Positions 41,918 through 54,205 of a stretch of 64,000 bases of DNA are shown piece after piece (within the stretch, counting starts at the first letter, position 1; the number at the start of each line of letters is the position of its first letter). The stretch lies in the NCBI GenBank assembly GCA_030142905.1, contig JASJOG010000055.1, forward strand, positions 231,501-295,500, given 5' to 3'. The translations under genes were made by a program, and so were the position numbers. Origin of the DNA: Heliopora coerulea (lineage: Eukaryota > Cnidaria > Anthozoa > Scleralcyonacea > Helioporidae). Under the pieces are notes generated by a model. It ran no database searches. It had not been told where the DNA came from and saw only the letters and a program-made list of their open reading frames with translations.

Positions 41918-44900
41918 TTATAATACCTTTATTGAACGATAAAAGTATATTCAGGCTTAATGAGTAGCCTTCCCTCAAATAATTAAATACAAAATAGAAG
42001 ATTATAAATACAATATAGAAAATTACGGTGTTCGAGTATTTGTTCAAAATATTTTTCTCATTATTATTTGCATAACTTCACACAGCCTTATCCATCCTCC
42101 CAGAGTTCTTTACGTTGTAATCTTTCATCCTCTTCATGCACCCGATATGTAGATCTTCTGTGATGCATCCAAGTTTTAAATCCTCTCTCCAAAACAATTA
42201 TCCCCAGTAATTCTATACTTTCTATACTCAATAACAAATCGTATTTCATTAGCCTAAAGGATGGAACCACCAGCGCACCTCTCCAATTAAAGACCACAGT
42301 GGAGATGGCCGCACTAGCGGTTCCACTCACTCTACAGGGCCAGTTGTGAACACACTGCATATTATATCACTCTATCTTACTTTGATGGGCATTATCAAGG
42401 TCTGCATGGTCAGCTACCACGGTCACATCAATGACATAACAGGTTGTGCTACCTTCCATACAATCATGTTGGGACGGCGCAACCCAGCATTAGTAGGAAT
42501 GGCAGGCCCAACAATGACCTACCAATTCCGTTTCTTTAACATTTTTGTCAATTGAGCTAAGACCGCATTATGGTGCTCGTTTCTTGGACCAAAGGTTCTT
42601 GGGCAGACCTGGAGTATATGACCCAGGGTCTCGGTTCTCCTACAAGCATCACAACCAGCATCCCGCTCTGGATGACCATGCGCCATTCTTGCAGCAGTCA
42701 GCATCAAATTTCCACGAACCTGGATGGCACCTATATAATTGGCACCAGACATGAGACTAGATGGTCTGTCTATCCACTTGTGCACCTTTGGAACGTTTTT
42801 GCTGCTATAAAGGTCGCAGCCATCCACAGCACGATGTAATAGTTGCGCTATAGCCCATTTCAATCTCTTCTTATCACAGACCACATTCTCCCCTACCTGC
42901 AGAGGAACCGAGACCCTACGCAGCATGTTCACAACAAATGAAGTCCCAGCAATAGCTGCAGTCACAGCATCTCACGAGGTCACAAACTTCTCAAGCCTAG
43001 CTTTTGTCATCAGGGGAATCATGTACCTCAGATTTAAAACACCCAAACCTCCTTCATCTATAGACGAATGTATGAAGGCATCAGGTGCATCTTTTGGTAA
43101 TTTTAGCCATTTCTTAACAGCCCCTCTAATCTTTACATCCAAAAACTTGAGAAGTTTGTTAGTTGAGCCTGCAAGTACCAATTGATGAAACATTGATGGT
43201 ATTATATGTTGCTTCAATACATACAGCCTTTGCTGGGGCTTCAAAGGGGCTCTTGTAACATCAATATATCCCTGCAATTTAGTAGCCACACCAGACACCA
43301 GTCCCTTAGCACCAAGAAAGATGCCTAAGTACCTGTAAGTCTGAGTAATGCTACGTGCCGGGATAGACACCCACCGATGTACAAATGCTCGCTGGGATTT
43401 ACTACCCACTTCTTTTTCTGGTCAACATCAATCCTTAGAGATGCATATTTGCCACCATGACCAACACTGATTTCCAGACCGCTTACTCAAACTGGTATTA
43501 ATTAAATCAATCTGTCTCTGTGCCCGTTCTCGTTAGGAATGCTATATCATCGGCAAAGGCTAAGTGATTAATACATGCTCCTTCCCCAATCTCAACACTT
43601 AGACTGGAGTCCAGAGCTGCCAATGCCCAATCTATAACTGCATTAAACAAATGCACAGACATGGGGTCACCTTGTTTCACACCCCTCCTGACATTAATTA
43701 GTTCACTCCAATCATTACCCACTCGTATAGATGTTTGACTTCATCCGTAAAACTCCCTGAGATATGTCAGGAAGGGCAATGGAACACCCATGCGCTGAGC
43801 TGCTCTCAAAATAGAATGATGGGACACAGAGTCAAATGCCTTTGAAATATCTAGGAAGACCACATTCAGGGTAATAGATTCCTCGTATGATGATTGATTA
43901 TAGCGTGCAATAAATAAGCATTCTCTGCCAAAACATCACCAGAATGAAAAGCCTTCTGTCTTTCAGATATGGGTAGCAAATCGGCCATCCTTTTACCCAA
44001 TAGCTTATGGAAGCACCTTATTATCATGTTGGCCATGGTGATTGGCCTATGTTTGGGAGGTCTGACATCGTCTAGATCTTTTGGGATCATAACCGTCTCC
44101 CCAATACAGCATCTGGTGGGACAATGCCCAACCATGAGCCACAAGTTGAGACGTGCCCTCAGCTCCTCTTTAGGTAGCTGTTTTAGTCGATGCAGAACAA
44201 TCCCATCAGGTCCTGGTGCTCCAGGCCTTATATTCATGATGGTAGCTTCAAGCTCGGTTTTGGATACTGGCCGTATAAGCTCCCACCTAACTGGCCCGAT
44301 TAAATCAGGTGTACGTTCATCAGGCACAGACTCCTGTTCAAATATTTTTCTCCAATAGGCCTCTAGCTCAGGTAATGTACATCTATCACCCTTGCAATTC
44401 CACATACCCTGTAAAACTTCTTTCACACAACAAGTTTTGTTCTTCTTAAACAGATTCTGCACCCTCTGATATGTGGCCTTCCTTCTCTTAGTTGCATTGA
44501 CCTGCGGTCTCCATTTAGGATGTGAGGCAGAGTGTCAAGCTCTCCTCCTCCCTCTTACACTCACTCCCTCACTCTCCAACCACTTTTGAAAGTCGAGGTT
44601 GATGGCCCACCTCACATCATCAGTGAGGCCGCGATGGCAAAGCTTCATCTCAGTATCAGTATAAAAACTGCCTCCTTCAATTTCTTGCATCATAACCCTC
44701 ACCCATTCCTCATACTCTCTGCCAGAAAACCCTATAGCAGTGCCGGATTCCTCAGCACCACATTGAGATGGCTGGACATTACTACAAGAGGAAGTATCTG
44801 TCTCGCTCCCACGTTTGGTCTCAGAAATAAATTTGCTTAGCAAATCCTGATATTTTTTTATTTGCCTTTCTACGTACCTCTTTGATACTCTCCAGGGTAC

Positions 44901-45327
44901 GGTAAGGCAAAATTGCCTTTAGCTTTTGATTTATATTCTTAACACCATCATGTAAGAGCTGCACTTCCTCCCTAGCCATTAGAACCATCTCCTCATATTT
45001 CCAGTGAGCGTTTGTCCTCGGAGCAGGAACATTTTCCTGATGGTAAACCTCTTCATGTTTCGCTCTCTTATGCAAACTTAACCCTCTTTTCCTTTTATGT
45101 GCTTTAGAACAAATATCGCAAACAAATTCTCACCCGAAACACCTGTTAAAAATAAGTCAGTAGCGGCCACCTCAGCAGTCGCATTATCAGAAATCATCTT
45201 ATTATATATCCGACAACTAGTTTTAATAAAAACTGGCAAGCTTGTTAGCACCCTCAGACAATTTTTTTAACAGCCAATCTCTCTTACAATCTGAAGGTGA
45301 CAGGGAGCACCACGTGAATGCCGTAAT
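41918..45327 (-). mobile_element. R2 non-LTR retrotransposon, near full length, decayed
   Basis: Inserted at the canonical R2 site of the 28S on its 3' side (TAGCC at 41913-41917). It is about 3.4 kb, close to a typical R2. On the 5' side there is no 28S: at about 45328 a plus-strand R2 3' fragment begins, so the expected upstream 28S is lost and the two R2 sequences face away from each other. Confidence 0.88.
42088..45197 (-). pseudogene. R2 protein: zinc finger, reverse transcriptase, restriction-like endonuclease
   Basis: Starting near the ATG at 45197, the protein is broken into at least seven frames. The N-terminal C2H2 finger (FVCDICSKAHKRKRGLSLHK, with H-x4-H) is near 45050-45120. RT pieces lie at 43866-44462 (GAPGPDGIVLHRLKQL), 43507-43722 (RGVKQGDPMS and catalytic FADD) and 42972-43409 (thumb). 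The CCHC-type knuckle before the endonuclease (CDACRRTETLGH, then C) is at 42519-42965. In the nuclease region near 42450 the expected PD motif reads PN. The C-terminus is 42088-42360. This domain order is diagnostic of R2. Multiple frameshifts and stops make it dead. Confidence 0.88.
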
Positions 45328-45432
45328 TTTCTATATTGTATTTATAACCTTCTATTTTGTATTTTAATTATTTGAGGGAAGGCTACTCATTAAGCCTGAA
45401 TATACTTTTATCATTCAATAAAGGTATTATAA
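45328..45432 (+). mobile_element. R2 3' UTR fragment, plus strand
   Basis: CCGTAATTTTCTATATTG to the R2 3' end, nearly identical to the 3' UTR of the minus-strand R2 (reverse of 41918-42030). It abuts TAGCCAAATGCC at 45433 exactly as an R2 insertion does. Its 5' side joins the 5' end of the minus-strand R2, forming the centre of the inverted structure. Confidence 0.85.
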
Positions 45433-45491
45433 TAGCCAAATGCCTCGTCATCCAATTAGTGATGCACATGAATGGATTAACGAGATTCCTA

Positions 45492-45532
<41 letters not shown>

Positions 45533-45976
45533 TGGGCTTGGCAGCAACAGCAGGGAAAGAATACCCTGTTGAGATTGACTCTAGTCTGACTCTGTGAAAA
45601 AACATGAGAGGTGTAGAATAAGTGGGAGGAGCAATCCGCAAGTGAAATACCACTACTCTTATCGTTTTTTTACTTATTCGGTGAAGCGGAGCTGGACGTC
45701 ACGTCCACATTTTAGTGTTAAGATCGCTTTTTTGCTGGTCAATCCGAGCTGAAGACACTGTCAGGTTGGGAGTTTGGCTGGGGCAGCACGACTGTCAAAT
45801 GATAATGCAGGTGTCCTAAGGTGAGCTCAATGAGAACGGAAATCTCATGTAGAACAAAAGGGTAAAAGCTCACTTGATTTTGATTTTCAGTATGAATACA
45901 AACTGTGAAAGCATGGCCTATTGATCCCTTAGTCTTTGAGTTTTAAGCTAGGGTGTCAGAAAAGTTACCACAGGGA
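45433..45976 (+). rRNA. 28S rRNA fragment between R2 site and PTC-region site, plus strand
   Basis: Begins TAGCCAAATGCCTCGTC and ends GTTACCACAGGGA, where the satellite-like element starts. Same segment as 12209-12752 and 41373-41917 but on the opposite strand. It has substitutions at conserved positions. Confidence 0.9.
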
Positions 45977-46329
45977 CAAGCGGCGACTTCAAAAGAAAGT
46001 TTTAAATCATATCCCCAACCCATCCCACCCGTCCCAAATTTATATAAAGACTTTGCTGTCGAGCACAAAGTTACTGGGGTTAAAGTGTCTTGTTTGTTAG
46101 TTACTTTTTGGTGACTCTTTAGCCTAATTATTTTTGTGCAATTGGATATGTAAAAAATGATGTTAAACAGTAAAATATAACATCATTCCATGTTTATGTT
46201 GGAACATGGGAAGTTAGACATCCTTTATATTTTCGTGTGTTTTCTTGTTAAAATATTTTTAAAACCAACTGATAGAAACCATTGAGAAAAAGTAGACATG
46301 CCTAAGTATATTCTTTGTTGCTTTCAAAG

Positions 46330-49300
46330 GAATATTTTTCAGCAATTTTGGTAGGCAGCATAGCTCTATTTAGTATTTTCAGGATTAATTTTTTACCTAT
46401 ACTTATACTAGAAAATAAAATTTGCTTCCAGTGTTACTCTCACAAGATTAACTAGTTTGAAACCATATTGTGCTCAATATTTTCTTTAAGCCATGCAAAT
46501 ACTTTGACCAACTTTCCAAACAGTGGCACAAATGTTTCATTTTATTCCACTGGTGAACTTGGGAAAATCATGTCATGTGGTTCCTGTATAATGTATTAAT
46601 ATTTTTTTCCTAGGAATCCCATATAAAAAATTTACAAAAAGTATATATACTTAAGCTTAAGCTTTCTCATTGCTAAGGCTACATGTGCAAAAATTTTTGG
46701 TATTTAGAATCCCATCATGTACTATTTTCATCATTATTTTCTGAATATTTTTAAATGAATAATTGACACTGAAACATAACATTCTCTTGTAGTTTTATTC
46801 AGGAAGCATTACCTGCTCACCAGTCATATTTTGCTCAATGTTATGTCTAAACCATAGAGAGTAAGTGAGGAATTTTGCAAAACATATGGCCATTAGTTCA
46901 ATTTCTTACACTGAATAATTTTACAAAATTATTTCATTTGCTTTCTCTTTATATTAATTTTTATACCAACTAAGGAAAACCATTGAGAAAGTGTATACTT
47001 CTTTAAGTATGTTATTTCTCATTATCAAAGGAATGTTTTCACCAATTTTGGTAGCCAACAGACCACTATGTAATATCCTTATGATTATTTTCTGAATAAA
47101 CTTTTACCTATACTTGTAATAGAAAATAACATTTGTTTGCACTGTTGCTCTCACGAGATTAACCAGTTTGAAACCTTATTGTGCTCAATATTTTCTGTAA
47201 GCCATACAAATACTTTGACCAACTTTCCAAATAGTGGCACTTTGACAAAACCATCTCATGTAGTGCCTTTATAATTTATCAAGGTTTTCTCAAGAAAACA
47301 CATATAAAGGAGTTACAAAATCTATAGACACTTAAGTTTAACCATTCTAATTGCCAAGACTACGTGTATAACAATTTTGGTATCTATGAAACCAAAATGT
47401 AATATTTCCATGGTTATTTTCTGATTAAATTCTAATGCATAATACACACTTTAAAATAACATTGCCTTCTAGTATTATTCTAAAAACATTACTTGCTCAC
47501 CAGCCATATCTTGCTCAATGTTATATCTAAACCATAGAATACAAATGAGCAATTTTCAAAAACCTATGGCCAGTCATTCATTTTCTTGAACTGGATAATT
47601 TCATAAAATAATGTCATTTGCTTTCTCCTTAAATTGTTTTTTGTACCAATTAATGAAAACCATTGAGAAGAGGTATACTTGCTTAAGTATATTCTTTTTT
47701 TTAAAGGGAATTTTTCAGAAATTTTGCTACCAAAGACACCAATATCTAGTATTTTCACAATTATTTTCTAAATAAACTTTTACCTATACTTGTAACAGAA
47801 AATAACATTTGCTTGCACTGTTGCTCTCACAAGATTAATCAGTTTGAAACCACATTGTGCTCAGTTTTTTTCTCTAAGGCACAGAAATACTTTGAGCAAC
47901 TTTCCAAACAAGTGACACAAATATTTAATTTTATTTTACTGGACAACCTGACAAAACCATCTCATGTGATGCCTTGATAATTTGTCAAGGTTTTTTCAAG
48001 AAAACTCATATAAAGAATTTACAAAATGTATAGATACTTAAGTTTAACCATTTTAATTTGCAAGACTACATGTATAAGAATTTTGCTATCAAAGAACCCA
48101 CCATACAATATTTTCATGATTATTTTCTGAATGAACTTTCATATGCATTTGATCCTGGAATACAACATTGTCTTATAGTGTTATTCTGAATAGTTCAGTT
48201 GCACAGCAGCTATATTTTCCTCAATTTTATTTCTAAATGATACAAAGACATTGAGTTATTTTTTAAAATGTATGCCAAATATTTAATTTTCTTGCACTGC
48301 ATAACTAGACAAAATTATGTCATCTGCTTTCTACTTAAAGATATTCTCTAAGCCAAGTAAGGAAAGGAGTTCAGACAGTCTGCACATAGTTAAGGATACC
48401 CTTTCTCATTATTAAAGGAATGTCTTAAACAAGTTTGGTGTCCAAGCAACCACTAGATAATATTTTCATGATTAATTTCTGAATAAACTTTCCCTATACT
48501 TGACACCAAAATATGACATATCACTGAAGTGTTGCTTTCATAAAATTAATCTGATTAAAGACATACTTTGGTCAATAATTTCTCTGAGCCATAGAAAGAT
48601 TTTCACAAATATTCGATATAGTTCCCCTGGATAGTTTGACAAAATTATTTCATTTCTTTTCTACATAATTTATTAATCTTTCTTCAAGGTAACACCTGAA
48701 AAGCATTAACAAAATATGTACATACTTAACTTTAAGATTTCTTATCAGCAACTTTATCTGTATAACAATTTTGGTAACCAACAAACCAATATGTCATGTT
48801 TTAATGATTATTTTCTGAATGAACTTACATGTGCATTTCACCCTGGAATATAACATTGTCTTAAACTGTTTTTCTGAATACTTCTGCTCCACAGCAGCTA
48901 TATTTTCTTCAATGTTATGTCTCAACCATAGCAAGACATTGAGCTATCTTGAAAAATGTATGACAAATATTTCATTTTCTTCCACTGTATAACTTGACAA
49001 AATTAGGTCATTTGCTTTCTCCCTAAAGGTATGCTTTAAGGCAAGTAATCAAAGAAGTCCAGAAAATCTCCACATAGTTAACCATACTTTCTTATTATTA
49101 AAGGATGTTTCAAACACGTTTGGTGTCCAACAGACTGCTAGATAATATTTTCATGATTAATTTCTGAGTAAACTTTACCTATACCTGACATCAAAATATA
49201 ACATTGCTCTCCACTCTTGCTTTCACAGGATTTATCACACTTAAACCATATTTTGCTTCATTGTTTTCTCAAAACAATAGAACGATTTTGAGAAATTTTC

Positions 49301-50240
49301 AAAGTAGTAAGACATATATTTCATATAGTTCCACTGAATAGCTTGACAAAACTATTTCATCTGTTTCCTACAAAACTTATTTATGTTTGTTTAAAACAAC
49401 TGCTGAAAATCATTCACAAAATGACTAGATACTTAAGTTTGAACTTTCTTATCACTAACCTTACCTGCATAACAATTTTGGTATCCAACAAACCACCATG
49501 TCATATTTTCATCATTATTTTCTGAATAAACTTTCATCTGTATTTTACAGTGACATGTAACATGATGTAATACTGTTACTCTGAACAGATCAGCTGAACA
49601 ACAGTCATATCTTGCTGAATGTTATGTCTTAACCATACCAGGACACTGAGTGATTTTCCCAAAACTTTCACAAATATTTCATTTTCTTGCTCTCTGTAAC
49701 TTGACAAAATTATGTCATCAGCTTTCCCTTTCATAGATATTCTTTAAGCCTAGTAATAAAAAGCTTTGAAAAAATATACACAATGTTAACAATGTTCTTT
49801 CTCATTACAAAAGGAATTTCTTAAACAATTTTGGTATGCAACAGACGACCAGCTTGTATTTTCATGAATATTTACTCAATAAACTTTAGCTATACTTGAC
49901 ACCAAAATATAACATTGGTCTCCGCTCTTCCTTTTACAAGTTTAATCAGACTGAAACCATAATTTGCTCACTGTTTTCTCTAACAAATAGAAGGATTTTG
50001 AGAAATTTTCAAAGCAGTAAGACAAATATTTCATATAGTTCTACTGTTTAGCTTGACAACACTATTTCATGTGTTTCCTATAGAACTTATTCACATTTAG
50101 TGAAGACAACTGCTGAAAGTCATTCACAAAATGTGTAAATACTGAAATTTCACCTTTCTTATCACTAACCCTAGCTGTACAACAATTTTGCTATCCAACA
50201 AACCACTATGTCATCTTTTCATAAGTATTTCACTCTGAAA
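46330..50240. repeat. About 12 monomers of a 350-bp tandem repeat, alternating types
   Basis: A marker phrase like AACAATTTTGGTATCCAACA followed by ATTTTCATGATTATTTTCTG recurs near 46335, 46690, 47040, 47370, 47710, 48080, 48430, 48765, 49110, 49470, 49815 and 50185, about every 345-360 bp. Alternate monomers are more alike in stretches, so a roughly 700-bp higher-order period is likely. Confidence 0.75.
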
Positions 50241-50479
50241 TACAACATTCCCTTGTTGTTTAATTCACTGCACATTAGCTGGGCACCAGCAATATTTTGC
50301 TCAATGTAATGACTAAACTATACGATCACATCGAATGGTTTTGCAGCAATAACATGAGTAAAAACTAAGTGATTAACTCTGTCAGTTAAAACAACAGCTA
50401 ACCACTACCGGCCAACAATATGAATACAATTTCTCTTCTATGCTTTTTATCAAGAATATTTTCGTTCCTCATCAACAAC

Positions 50480-51560
50480 TTTCCCTTGTCAATACTACAA
50501 ATTTAATACCATTGAAAAGTACTTGCCTTTGCGATTATAATGATACAAATTTCTTCAAAATTCATAGAGTTTGAGCAAAAATATCCTGTTTGCCCTTTGC
50601 TTTCTTCCTCGTGACCAGTTGTTCTTCACACCTGTCAATAACAAGAAATCTTTTGGCTTTCCAGAAAACTTTTCAGTTTTAAGGGCTACAAATTTTATAC
50701 CGTTTAAAAGTACTTGACTTTTCAAGTACACTCAAATAAATTTCTTAAAAATCCATCAAGTATGAGCAAAGATATCGCATTGCCTCGTCATGGCAGAGAG
50801 TCCTTAATTCCACTCAATAAGAACAAAACTTTTGCCCCTACCGAAAAACTTTTCACTCCTCAGCTTTACAAATTTAATACCATTTGAAAGTACTTACCTT
50901 GCCAATCACAGTGATATAAATTTCTTCAGAATCCATTGCATATTACCAAAGATATCACATTTGAGAACTCCGTGTGTTCGTCATGGCGGTATGTCTTCAA
51001 AACACCTGTCAACAAGAAGAAAACGTTCGCCCATAGCAAAAAACTTTTCACTCAGCTTTACAAATTTAGTATCATTTAAAAGTACATACCTTGCTGATTA
51101 CAGTGATATAAATTTCTTTAGAATCCATTCGGTATTACTAAAGATATCGCATTTGATAACTACGTGTGCTCGTCGAGGCGGTTTGCCTTTAAAATACCTG
51201 TTAACAAGAAGAAAACTTTTGCCAATAGCAAAAAACTTTCCACTCCTCAGCTTTACAAATTTAGTACCATTGGAAAGTACTTACCTTGCCGATTACAGTG
51301 ATATGAATTTCTTCACAATCCATTGCATATTACCAAAGATATCTCATTCCTTAACTCTATTTCATTGTAATGGTGGAGCATCTTTACAACACCAGCTAAC
51401 AACAAGAAAACTCTCATCTCTCCGAAGATACTCTTGCTTTTAAGTACTACAAAATTAATATCATTAGAAAGTACATGCCTTTCATATTACAATGATATAA
51501 ATCTCATCTAAATTCATTGAGTATAACAAAAGATATCGCCTTCCATCCTCAGAAAACTCT
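50480..51560. repeat. About six monomers of a second tandem repeat, near 200 bp
   Basis: The phrase TTTACAAATTTAATACCATT followed by AAAGTACTTACCTTG recurs near 50500, 50690, 50870, 51060, 51260 and 51450. A 203-codon frame through it (50832-51443) is repetitive and not a gene. The following 240 bases to the element end hold nothing recognised apart from the terminal palindrome. Confidence 0.7.
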
Positions 51561-51807
51561 TCATGGCGGCTTGTTGAACTTCCAACTTTAAACGTCTATA
51601 TCTCGTAAAATCGATCGTACAATCGAGTAATTTTTGGCCCGTAAACTTCTCTATAAAAATACCACAGATTACATCAATTTATTCCAATTTTCATTTTCAT
51701 CAAAAAAGTTCTAATATATTATAATAATACATATGAAAATGACTTAATGTAACTATGGATACTTTGACTACCTAAGTTGAGTCATTACCCGTACGGCTAT
51801 ATTCTAA

Positions 51808-51845
51808 TAACTGGCTTCTGGCAGCAGAGTGTTCATAGTGACGTT

Positions 51846-51883
<38 letters not shown>

Positions 51884-51940
51884 CGAAGAATTCACCAAGC
51901 GTCGTATTGTTCCCCCGCCAATTGGGAACGTGAGCTGGGC

Positions 51941-51977
<37 letters not shown>

Positions 51978-52190
51978 TTGAAGTGTTGTTGCAATAGTAA
52001 TTCTGCTCAGTACGAGAGGAACCGCAGATTCAGACAATTGGCATTTGCACTTGGCTGAAAAGCCAATGGTGTGAAGCTACCATCTGTTGGATTATGACTG
52101 AATGCCTCTAAATCAGAATCCGTGCTAGAAAGAAACGATTAATTCCTCTGGACAATCTTATGGGAACAAGAATAGAAGCTTTGGCTTCCT
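51808..52190 (+). rRNA. 28S rRNA 3' end fragment, plus strand
   Basis: TAACTGGCTTCTGGC through CTCAGTACGAGAGGAACCGC to the gene end near 52190. It is the continuation of 45433-45976 after the insertion. Against the usual GAAGCAGAATTC it reads GAAGAATTC, a small deletion. Confidence 0.88.
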
Positions 52191-54205
52191 GTGTCACAAT
52201 GTGCTAAGGAGCAGACTATGCTCTAAAGCACTACCTTGACCAAAATCTAAATTTTCCAGAGGAAAATCCTTTGCAGACGACTTAAATAAAAATGGGGTAT
52301 TGTAAGCACTAGAGTAGCCTTGTTGCTACAATCTGCTGAGATTAAGCCCTTGTTCTAAGATTTGTTCCTTTTTTTTTTTACAAGCATGATCACATCTTCC
52401 GTAATGGTTGGGCGGTGGTTTTGCTTGCAAAGGGGCATGCAACTGAAGCCATCGCCAGCTGACTGTTGGGAAAAGCTGTAGCAAGAAACAAAACTTCGGT
52501 TTCCTGTGTCACAATGTGCTAAGGAGCAGACTATGCTCTGAAGCACTACCTTGACCAAAACTCTAAATTTTCCCCAGCTAAATCTTTTGCAGACGACTTA
52601 AATAAAGAACGGGGTATTGTAAGCAGTAGAGAGTAGCCTTATTGCTACGATCTGCTGAGACTAAGCCCTTGTTCTAAGACTTGTGCCTTTTTATTGTTTT
52701 TTTTTTTTAATAGCATAATCACATCCTCCGTAATGGTTGGGCAGTGGTTTTTCTTGCAAAGTGGCACGCACCTGAAGCCATCGCCAGCTGACTGTTGTGA
52801 AAAGCTGTAGCAGGAAACAAACTGCTGGGCTCAGGGAAAAAAGCAAGACGATAAAACATGATGGTGATATTTTGACTTGATAGCGAAAAGCAGGCTTTCC
52901 GACCTTGAATAACAAGTTGCTCCCTCTTGGAATTCGTCTCCTGTTTATCGGTAAGGCACCTGAAGGTTGGGATCATGTCCACTGTATACATGTTGATGAT
53001 ATTCTGACACTGTGGAAATCAACTGAAAAATTTTGTTGACTAGAGTGGGACTTGGAGTTGCGCCTTCGGGATACTGGTCGGCCGCTGTACCTACTGAGCT
53101 ATCGAGTCCACAGGAATCGGAGGCGAGGTTTATCCAATGCATTTGAGAAAGTTAGCTTTGATCATATTGTGTTTGCAGTTCCTCAAGTTGCCCGAGATAT
53201 CCTTGGCAGCAGCAAGCGGTGTTGGGGTAGTGTTAGGTTGGCACAAATTGTCGGAGGATGTTTTGGACTTGTTAAAAATTAACCATCTCCTTGTCAATTA
53301 TTACAATGGAAAAATTGTTCAGGCACTGGAGGTGCAGTTTATCCAGTGCATTCGAGAAAGTTAGCATTGATTGTATTGTGTTTGCAATTTCTCAAGTTGC
53401 CCAACATATCTGTGGCAGCAGCAAGTGGTGTTGGGGTAGTGTTAGGTTGGCACAAATTGTCGGAGGATGTTTTGGACTTGTTAAATATGAACCATCTCCT
53501 TGTCAATTATTACAATGGAAAAATTTAGGCTAGTAATCGTAGGAGACTTTGTTGCTGAGTGCTGAGTGAGCAGCTGATGGCTTCTGGGTTGGTGAAGTTG
53601 CACCGTTGAAGTGAGTGTGTTTGCTAGTGCTATGATGTGCTAAGCGATCGTGTTTGCTTCAAAATGCAGCTTGATCAAGTACGAGTTTGTCCCGATGGGT
53701 GCAGTTGCAAGGCCGTGATGCCTTGGCCACACAGTCCTCTCCTCAGTTTTCATGGTAGATGGCCTGCTCGACTGAGTTGGGAGATAGGTGGTTCGCTTGT
53801 TATTCTTTCCACAGTCCTTTTCCTTGCCATTTAGCCGATATTTGGCAGGTGTGCACAGTGTCAGTTGCAGTTCTGCATCTGAAAGTGTTGCAAATGTTGT
53901 GTGACTGTTTGTTGAACAACGTTTAATCATGAGCGTTTTGAAGCTATATGCTTACCGTTCAGGCAGAGGTAGGTGACAGGGCCATTTGCTGTGCATTGGC
54001 TTTCCTTGGTCACCTAGGTCTTGCCAAGAGGAATGTCTAAAGACGTGGCAAAGAGAGGCATGCCGTGCCAGTCGGTCGCTGCTCAACCATTCGCCGGCAC
54101 ACGGTCATGTAAGAGGAAACTGCGTTTTCTTTAAAAACAGCTCAGCTGGTTGTCCAAAAGTAAGAGAGGCTGTTTGCAGCCTTTCTGCTCGTTTGTTTGA
54201 GAGTT
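52191..54205 (+). other. rDNA intergenic spacer, plus strand
   Basis: Between the 28S end and the 18S start. Two local tandem duplications distinguish it from the minus-strand spacer: about 315 bp (52186 and 52501 onward, beginning TTCCTGTGTCACAAT) and about 209 bp (53128 and 53337 onward, beginning GTTTATCCARTGCATT). It lacks the hAT insertion. Runs of T near 52368 and 52697 may reflect polymerase I terminators but are not specific. Confidence 0.75.

Larger units (their letters stand above)
45977..51807 (+). mobile_element. 28S-inserted non-autonomous element, complete copy (possible Helitron derivative)
   Basis: 5831 bp inserted between A (45976) and T (51808) of GGGA/TAACTGG, with no target duplication. 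It starts CAAGCGGCGACTTC and ends GTACGGCTATATTCTAA. Ending in CTAA before a T, at an A/T dinucleotide, with the palindrome CCGTACGG at 51789-51796 a few bases upstream, fits Helitron 3' rules (CTRR, nearby hairpin), although the 5' end is CA rather than TC. The interior is tandem repeats with no coding capacity. A second copy starts at the same 28S position (12208, minus). Confidence 0.65.

Noticed and set aside
50832..51443. 203-codon frame in the 28S-inserted element
   Set aside because: Internally repetitive with the ~200-bp DNA period; an open frame by chance in tandem repeats.
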